This document shows, piece after piece, positions 22,643 to 25,835 of a DNA stretch of 25,835 nucleotides. The DNA comes from CAIYMF01 sp943329595 (lineage in GTDB: Bacteria; Actinomycetota; Actinomycetes; S36-B12; CAIYMF01). A model generated the notes under the pieces. It made no database searches, had not been told where the DNA came from, and saw nothing but the letters and a program-made list of their open reading frames with translations. A program made the position numbers and the translations under genes. Numbering within the stretch: position 1 is the stretch's first letter; each line of letters opens with the position of its first letter. Location: assembly GCA_943329595.2 (NCBI GenBank), contig CALQEM020000022.1, positions 1-25,835 on the forward strand, written 5' to 3'.

Positions 22643-23895
22643 CAGCCGCGTCACCGAAAACTGCGGTCGTCATTGGCGCTGGCATTGTCGGCCTGTCCAC
22701 TGCGTGGCACTTACAGGAGTTCGGCATTCAAGTCACCGTGATCGATCGAGAGGATGTAGCGGCTGGCGCTTCATGGGGTAACGCAGGTTGGCTGACACCG
22801 TCTCTCGCCGCGCCCCTACCTGAGCCATCGGTTCTGCGTTACGGGCTTAAGGCACTCGCCGATCGGTCATCTCCACTTGTGGTTCCGCTCCGTCCGAGTC
22901 GCTCGCTCGCGGCTTTCCTAGGCGACTTTTCGACCCACTGCCGCGCTTCCACGTGGGCTTCCTCGATGGCGGCTCTCAGGCCGTTAAATGACGCCGCGCT
23001 CGAGGCGTATGACGTGATGGTGGATGGTGATGTTGAATCGAGCACGGTCACTGCGCCGGTGCTGTGTGCCTTCCTGGATGAATCGCGGGCGCGCCCGCTG
23101 TTGGACGAATTGCGGCTGATGGTCGGAGCCGGTCAAGTCGTTCAAGCCGATCTCTTATCGGCGGCAGAGTTGGCCGAGGCGGAGCCAATGCTGTCCTCGG
23201 ACGTTCGATTCGGGGTTCGGTTGCACGGCCAGCGCTATCTCGATCCTGCGGCATTCACCCGCGCCCTCGCTGACTCGGTAGTAACGCGTGGAGGCAACAT
23301 CCGAGCCGGGTGGCCAGTGTCGCACGTGGGTCGATCTGGTGACCGAGTTGTTGTGCACGGAAGTAGTGACTCGATTGATGCCGATGTCGTTGTCGTTGCT
23401 ACAGGCGCCTGGCTTGAGGAGTTGGTACGCCCCCACGGAGTTCGTGTGCGGGTTCAAGCGGGGCGCGGCTACAGCCTTACTGTCCCCATTCCTTCTAAAC
23501 CGGCCGGTCCGCTGTACTTCCCTGCGGCGCGACTTGCCTGCACGCCAGTGTCGGGCGGTCGCCTGCGGATCGCTGGGATGATGGAGTTTGGCTCACCCGA
23601 TGCGCCAGGAGATCTCAAACGTTGGGACCTTCTGCTCTCAACTGTGGCTCCCTATCTTCCCGGTGTGGGAGGCGAGTCAGTGAAAGACAGGTGGGTAGGC
23701 CCACGTCCGGTCAGTGCCGACGGACTTCCCCTCATCGGAGCCACTCGTACTCCGGGAGTCTACGTGGCCGGCGGTCACGGAATGTGGGGCGTCACTCTCG
23801 GGCCAATCACCGGTCGCGTTCTGGCGGAAGCAATTGTTGGTGGTGAGGCGAAAGTTGATCTACGGCCGGTCTCCCCTCTGCGTGGGCTAGCGTGA
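22639..23895 (+). CDS. FAD-dependent amine/amino-acid oxidase (DadA-like)
   Basis: DAO-family flavoprotein of 418 residues that oxidises an amine, amino acid or related C-N bond to an imine, which hydrolyses to a carbonyl. The ADP-binding GAGIVG is at 13-18, followed by the DadA-typical GASWGNAGWLTPS and P-rich loop. A middle substrate domain holds LMVGAGQVVQADLLSAAEL in parts and VVVATGAWLEELV. The C-terminal FAD site is RVGPRPVSADGLPLIG-like (WVGPRPVSADGLPLIG) and GHGMWGVTLGP. The start ATG 22639 and the 3' end both overlap neighbours by 4 nt. D-amino-acid dehydrogenase is the nearest named relative, but glycine oxidase-like or N-alkyl substrates fit too. Confidence 0.88.
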   Translation: MTAASPKTAVVIGAGIVGLSTAWHLQEFGIQVTVIDREDVAAGASWGNAGWLTPSLAAPLPEPSVLRYGLKALADRSSPLVVPLRPSRSLAAFLGDFSTHCRASTWASSMAALRPLNDAALEAYDVMVDGDVESSTVTAPVLCAFLDESRARPLLDELRLMVGAGQVVQADLLSAAELAEAEPMLSSDVRFGVRLHGQRYLDPAAFTRALADSVVTRGGNIRAGWPVSHVGRSGDRVVVHGSSDSIDADVVVVATGAWLEELVRPHGVRVRVQAGRGYSLTVPIPSKPAGPLYFPAARLACTPVSGGRLRIAGMMEFGSPDAPGDLKRWDLLLSTVAPYLPGVGGESVKDRWVGPRPVSADGLPLIGATRTPGVYVAGGHGMWGVTLGPITGRVLAEAIVGGEAKVDLRPVSPLRGLA

Positions 23896-25484
23896 CCGCC
23901 CTCGCGCGCAACATCGTCGTCATCGTTGCCGACCAACTACGCCCGGACCACCTCCGCTTTGGCGGGAGCACCGCGGCGAGGACGCCTAGGCTTGACGAAT
24001 TGGCGCGACAGGGAACCGTCTTTGAGCGCACATTTGTTGCGAATCCGATTTGCATGCCGAACCGTGCCACCATCGCCACGGGGCGTTGGCCATCGGCGCA
24101 TGGGACCCGGACTAACGGAATTCCGCTGGACCCCGCAGCGATGACATTCCAACAAGCGTTGAGGGAAGCTGGCTGGACTACCGCGGCGGTCGGAAAGCTT
24201 CACTTTCAAAATATGGGATGGCCATTTCCTGACGACCAACTCCACGAGATGCGGGCCACTTCGCCCCTCCTACTGGACCCGTCTTCCCGGGATTCAGTGG
24301 GCCGAATCAATCCGCCAGAGTGGGCCAGGGCTGAGGACTACGAACTCCATCGTGCGGACCCTGTGCCGGTACCGGTCGGCTACTACGGATTTGACACGGT
24401 GGATTTGACGATTGGGCACGGAGACCGCGTGTCAGGTCACTACCTTGCGTGGGCAAAGTCGCAGGGGTACGACCCCACTCAGGTGGGAGGGTGGAATCAC
24501 GCGGAAGTTCGCTATGAGGGCTGGTCGGAGGTGTATCAGAGTCCGTTGCCATTGGCGGTGCATCCCACAACGTATGTGACGGTTCGAGCTCGAGAACGCC
24601 TCCATGAACTCCACGAGCAAGGAGGCCCCTTCTTGCTCTACGTGTCGTACCCGGACCCACATCATCCATTCGCTCCACCGCGGGAGTTCTGGGGGACGCA
24701 TGACCCCGAATCTCTTCCATTGCCCTCGACCTTCAGTAACCCTCATCTAATGTCGCCGGAGCACATCAGGCGTCTGATTCAAGAAAGGGGCACGCCGAAT
24801 CCTGACGCGGCTCTCCCATGGGCGCCTACGGAAGACCAGTTTCGGAACGCCCTAGCTGCCGAACTCGGAATAATTGAGATGCTCGATGGTGGCGTGGGTG
24901 CGATCCTCGACGAGCTCAGTGCGCTGGGGCACGATGACGACACGCTTGTTGTCTTCACCAGTGATCACGGCGATCTCTTTGGTGATCATGGATTGATGCT
25001 TAAGCACTTCACGCACTATCGAGCGGTGACCAATGTTCCCTTGGTGGTTCGCGTGCCGGATACGCCTGCGGTATGCCGGTACACCGGACTGACCAGCAGC
25101 GCTGATATCGCACCTACGGTTTTGGCCGCGGTCGGCATCACCCCCTATCGAGGGATTCAGGGCTCGAGTGTTCTGCCCCTGATCTCGGGTTCGACGACTG
25201 ATCTGCGAGCAAGCCTCGTTGTAGAAGAGGATCAGCCCTTCGGACTGCCTGGGCTCCCCGGGCCCGTACGTATGCGAACCCTGATCACCGAACGCGCTCG
25301 ACTCACGGAGTATGTGGGTCACGACATCACGGAACTGTTCAATCTTGAGGACGATCCCGCAGAGTTGACTGATCTGTCGTTGCAGCCAGAGGGACGAGAT
25401 CTGTTGGCTGAATCCCGGGCACTGCTCATGCGAGAGCTGGCCACTCTCGCTGAGTCAGGAGTTGCTCCAACTGCCTCCGCATGA
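23892..25484 (+). CDS. Sulfatase-superfamily hydrolase (CxPxR; choline-sulfatase/phosphonate-monoesterase branch)
   Basis: Hydrolase of sulfate or phosphonate/phosphate esters, 530 residues. Metal ligands D14-Q15 (VADQL) replace the DD of classical arylsulfatases, as in choline sulfatase and phosphonate monoester hydrolases. C54-M-P-N-R58 is the CxPxR signature whose cysteine is converted to formylglycine. K102 and H104 in GKLHF, and D358-H359 in TSDHGDLFGDHG, complete the usual site. There is no signal peptide, so it acts in the cytoplasm on imported substrate. GTG 23892 overlaps the oxidase stop; this is the last gene of the coupled run. No formylglycine-generating enzyme is in the window, so maturation must come from elsewhere. 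Sulfatase versus phosphonate monoesterase cannot be settled by reading. Confidence 0.87.
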   Translation: MTALARNIVVIVADQLRPDHLRFGGSTAARTPRLDELARQGTVFERTFVANPICMPNRATIATGRWPSAHGTRTNGIPLDPAAMTFQQALREAGWTTAAVGKLHFQNMGWPFPDDQLHEMRATSPLLLDPSSRDSVGRINPPEWARAEDYELHRADPVPVPVGYYGFDTVDLTIGHGDRVSGHYLAWAKSQGYDPTQVGGWNHAEVRYEGWSEVYQSPLPLAVHPTTYVTVRARERLHELHEQGGPFLLYVSYPDPHHPFAPPREFWGTHDPESLPLPSTFSNPHLMSPEHIRRLIQERGTPNPDAALPWAPTEDQFRNALAAELGIIEMLDGGVGAILDELSALGHDDDTLVVFTSDHGDLFGDHGLMLKHFTHYRAVTNVPLVVRVPDTPAVCRYTGLTSSADIAPTVLAAVGITPYRGIQGSSVLPLISGSTTDLRASLVVEEDQPFGLPGLPGPVRMRTLITERARLTEYVGHDITELFNLEDDPAELTDLSLQPEGRDLLAESRALLMRELATLAESGVAPTASA

Positions 25485-25514
25485 ATCCAACTTCCAACGT
25501 GATTGAGGGGACAC

Positions 25515-25634
25515 ATGTCCAACCGGACTTTCCGAAGGACCGAGATCGTTGGCACGTCGCAAGACGGCATAGATGCGGCCATCCGCAACGGTGTCGCACG
25601 GATTGCTGAGACTGACCTGACCCCCTGTGGTTGA
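25515..25634 (+). pseudogene. Dodecin, truncated by IS3-family insertion
   Basis: The first 33 residues read as dodecin, a small flavin-storing dodecamer of about 70 residues: MSNRTF, TEIVGTS-DGID and AIRNGVARIAET are all typical. The match stops where the insertion sequence begins (about 25613); the frame then runs to a TGA after 39 codons. The core strands and the tryptophan that stacks on flavin are lost. GAGGGG precedes ATG 25515. It begins 30 bp after the sulfatase, so it may have been the last gene of that transcript. If the rest lies beyond the element it is outside this window. Confidence 0.85.
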
Positions 25635-25835
25635 TCCAAGTGCTGTGTGAGTCCACGATTGCCCGTATGGGCATGGAGGACGATTCGCAGCGCAGGCGTC
25701 ATACCCCGGAGCAGATCGTGCGTAAGTTGCGCGAGGCGGATCGGATGTTGGGTGAGGGGACCGCCCTGGTGGAGGTGTGTAAGCACCTGGAGGTCTCCGA
25801 GCAGACCTACTACCGGTGGCGCAACCAGTACGGCG
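25613..25835 (+). mobile_element. IS3-family insertion sequence, left end, continues past the edge
   Basis: The boundary is set where dodecin similarity stops. The first bases, TGACCTGACCCCCTGTGG, begin with TG as IS3-family terminal repeats do. The orfA reading frame follows. The right end and target-site duplication are outside the window, so the boundary is good to within a few bases. Confidence 0.8.
25667..25835 (+). CDS. IS3-family transposase OrfA, partial
   Basis: The N-terminus of OrfA, with the helix-turn-helix that binds the element ends: RRRHTPEQIVRKLREADRML in parts, LVEVCKHLEVSEQTYYRWRNQYGG to the edge in parts. About 56 residues are visible from ATG 25667; an in-frame GTG near 25640 is another possible start. 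The sequence is intact as far as seen. OrfB would follow by programmed frameshift in this family. Confidence 0.88.
   Translation, partial: MGMEDDSQRRRHTPEQIVRKLREADRMLGEGTALVEVCKHLEVSEQTYYRWRNQYG

Noticed and set aside
1..25835. CRISPR arrays, tRNA or rRNA genes, riboswitches
   Set aside because: I saw no regularly spaced repeats, cloverleaf-like segments or known riboswitch cores on either strand.

Overview
The window looks like an accessory catabolic region of an actinobacterium. GC content is high (about 60 % by eye), GTG and TTG starts are frequent, and a mycothiol-type maleylpyruvate isomerase points to the phylum. IS256-family and IS3-family fragments and two pieces of interrupted genes show that the region has been rearranged.

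Layout. (1) 1-1244, minus: a cytochrome P450 that runs off the left edge. (2) 1358-2240: debris, namely a broken IS256-type transposase with a hairpin over its start, a fragment carrying one fibronectin type III-like domain, and a perfect 11-bp stem-loop. (3) 2241-4627, plus: leucine dehydrogenase coupled to a 447-residue protein of unknown function. Parts 2 and 3 lie between two 129-bp direct repeats (1229-1357 and 4664-4792; 8 mismatches). (4) 4837-8304: a gentisate ring-cleavage block with the gene order of the Corynebacterium glutamicum gen locus, genM-genF-genD divergent from the IclR regulator genR, with a GenR-like operator over the genR start. (5) 8423-10058, plus: GYD-domain protein, flavin reductase and SDR in one coupled unit. 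(6) 10082-11011, minus: a LysR regulator divergent from (7) alcohol dehydrogenase, aldehyde dehydrogenase, alpha/beta hydrolase and luciferase-like monooxygenase. (8) 15989-25484, plus: a tightly coupled run of a peptide/nickel-type ABC importer (binding lipoprotein, two permeases, fused double ATPase), a zinc dehydrogenase, a small VOC-like protein, a DadA-like FAD oxidase and a CxPxR sulfatase/phosphonate-monoesterase-type hydrolase. (9) 25515-25835: the 5' end of a dodecin gene cut off by an IS3-family element that leaves the window.

How the genes may work together (inference). The ABC importer brings in an organic substrate. The sulfatase-superfamily enzyme and the FAD oxidase or dehydrogenases would unmask alcohol, amine or carbonyl groups. 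The luciferase-like monooxygenase, supplied with reduced flavin by the HpaC-type reductase, could oxygenate a carbonyl compound, and the alpha/beta hydrolase and aldehyde dehydrogenase would process the product. An aromatic end product could enter the gentisate branch (gentisate to maleylpyruvate to fumarylpyruvate to fumarate plus pyruvate). No 3-hydroxybenzoate 6-hydroxylase or gentisate transporter is present, so the feeder reaction is unknown; the P450 and the monooxygenase are candidates. The unusual part is the combination of importer, sulfatase, FAD oxidase and two-component monooxygenase next to a gentisate block. I do not recognise it as a described pathway.
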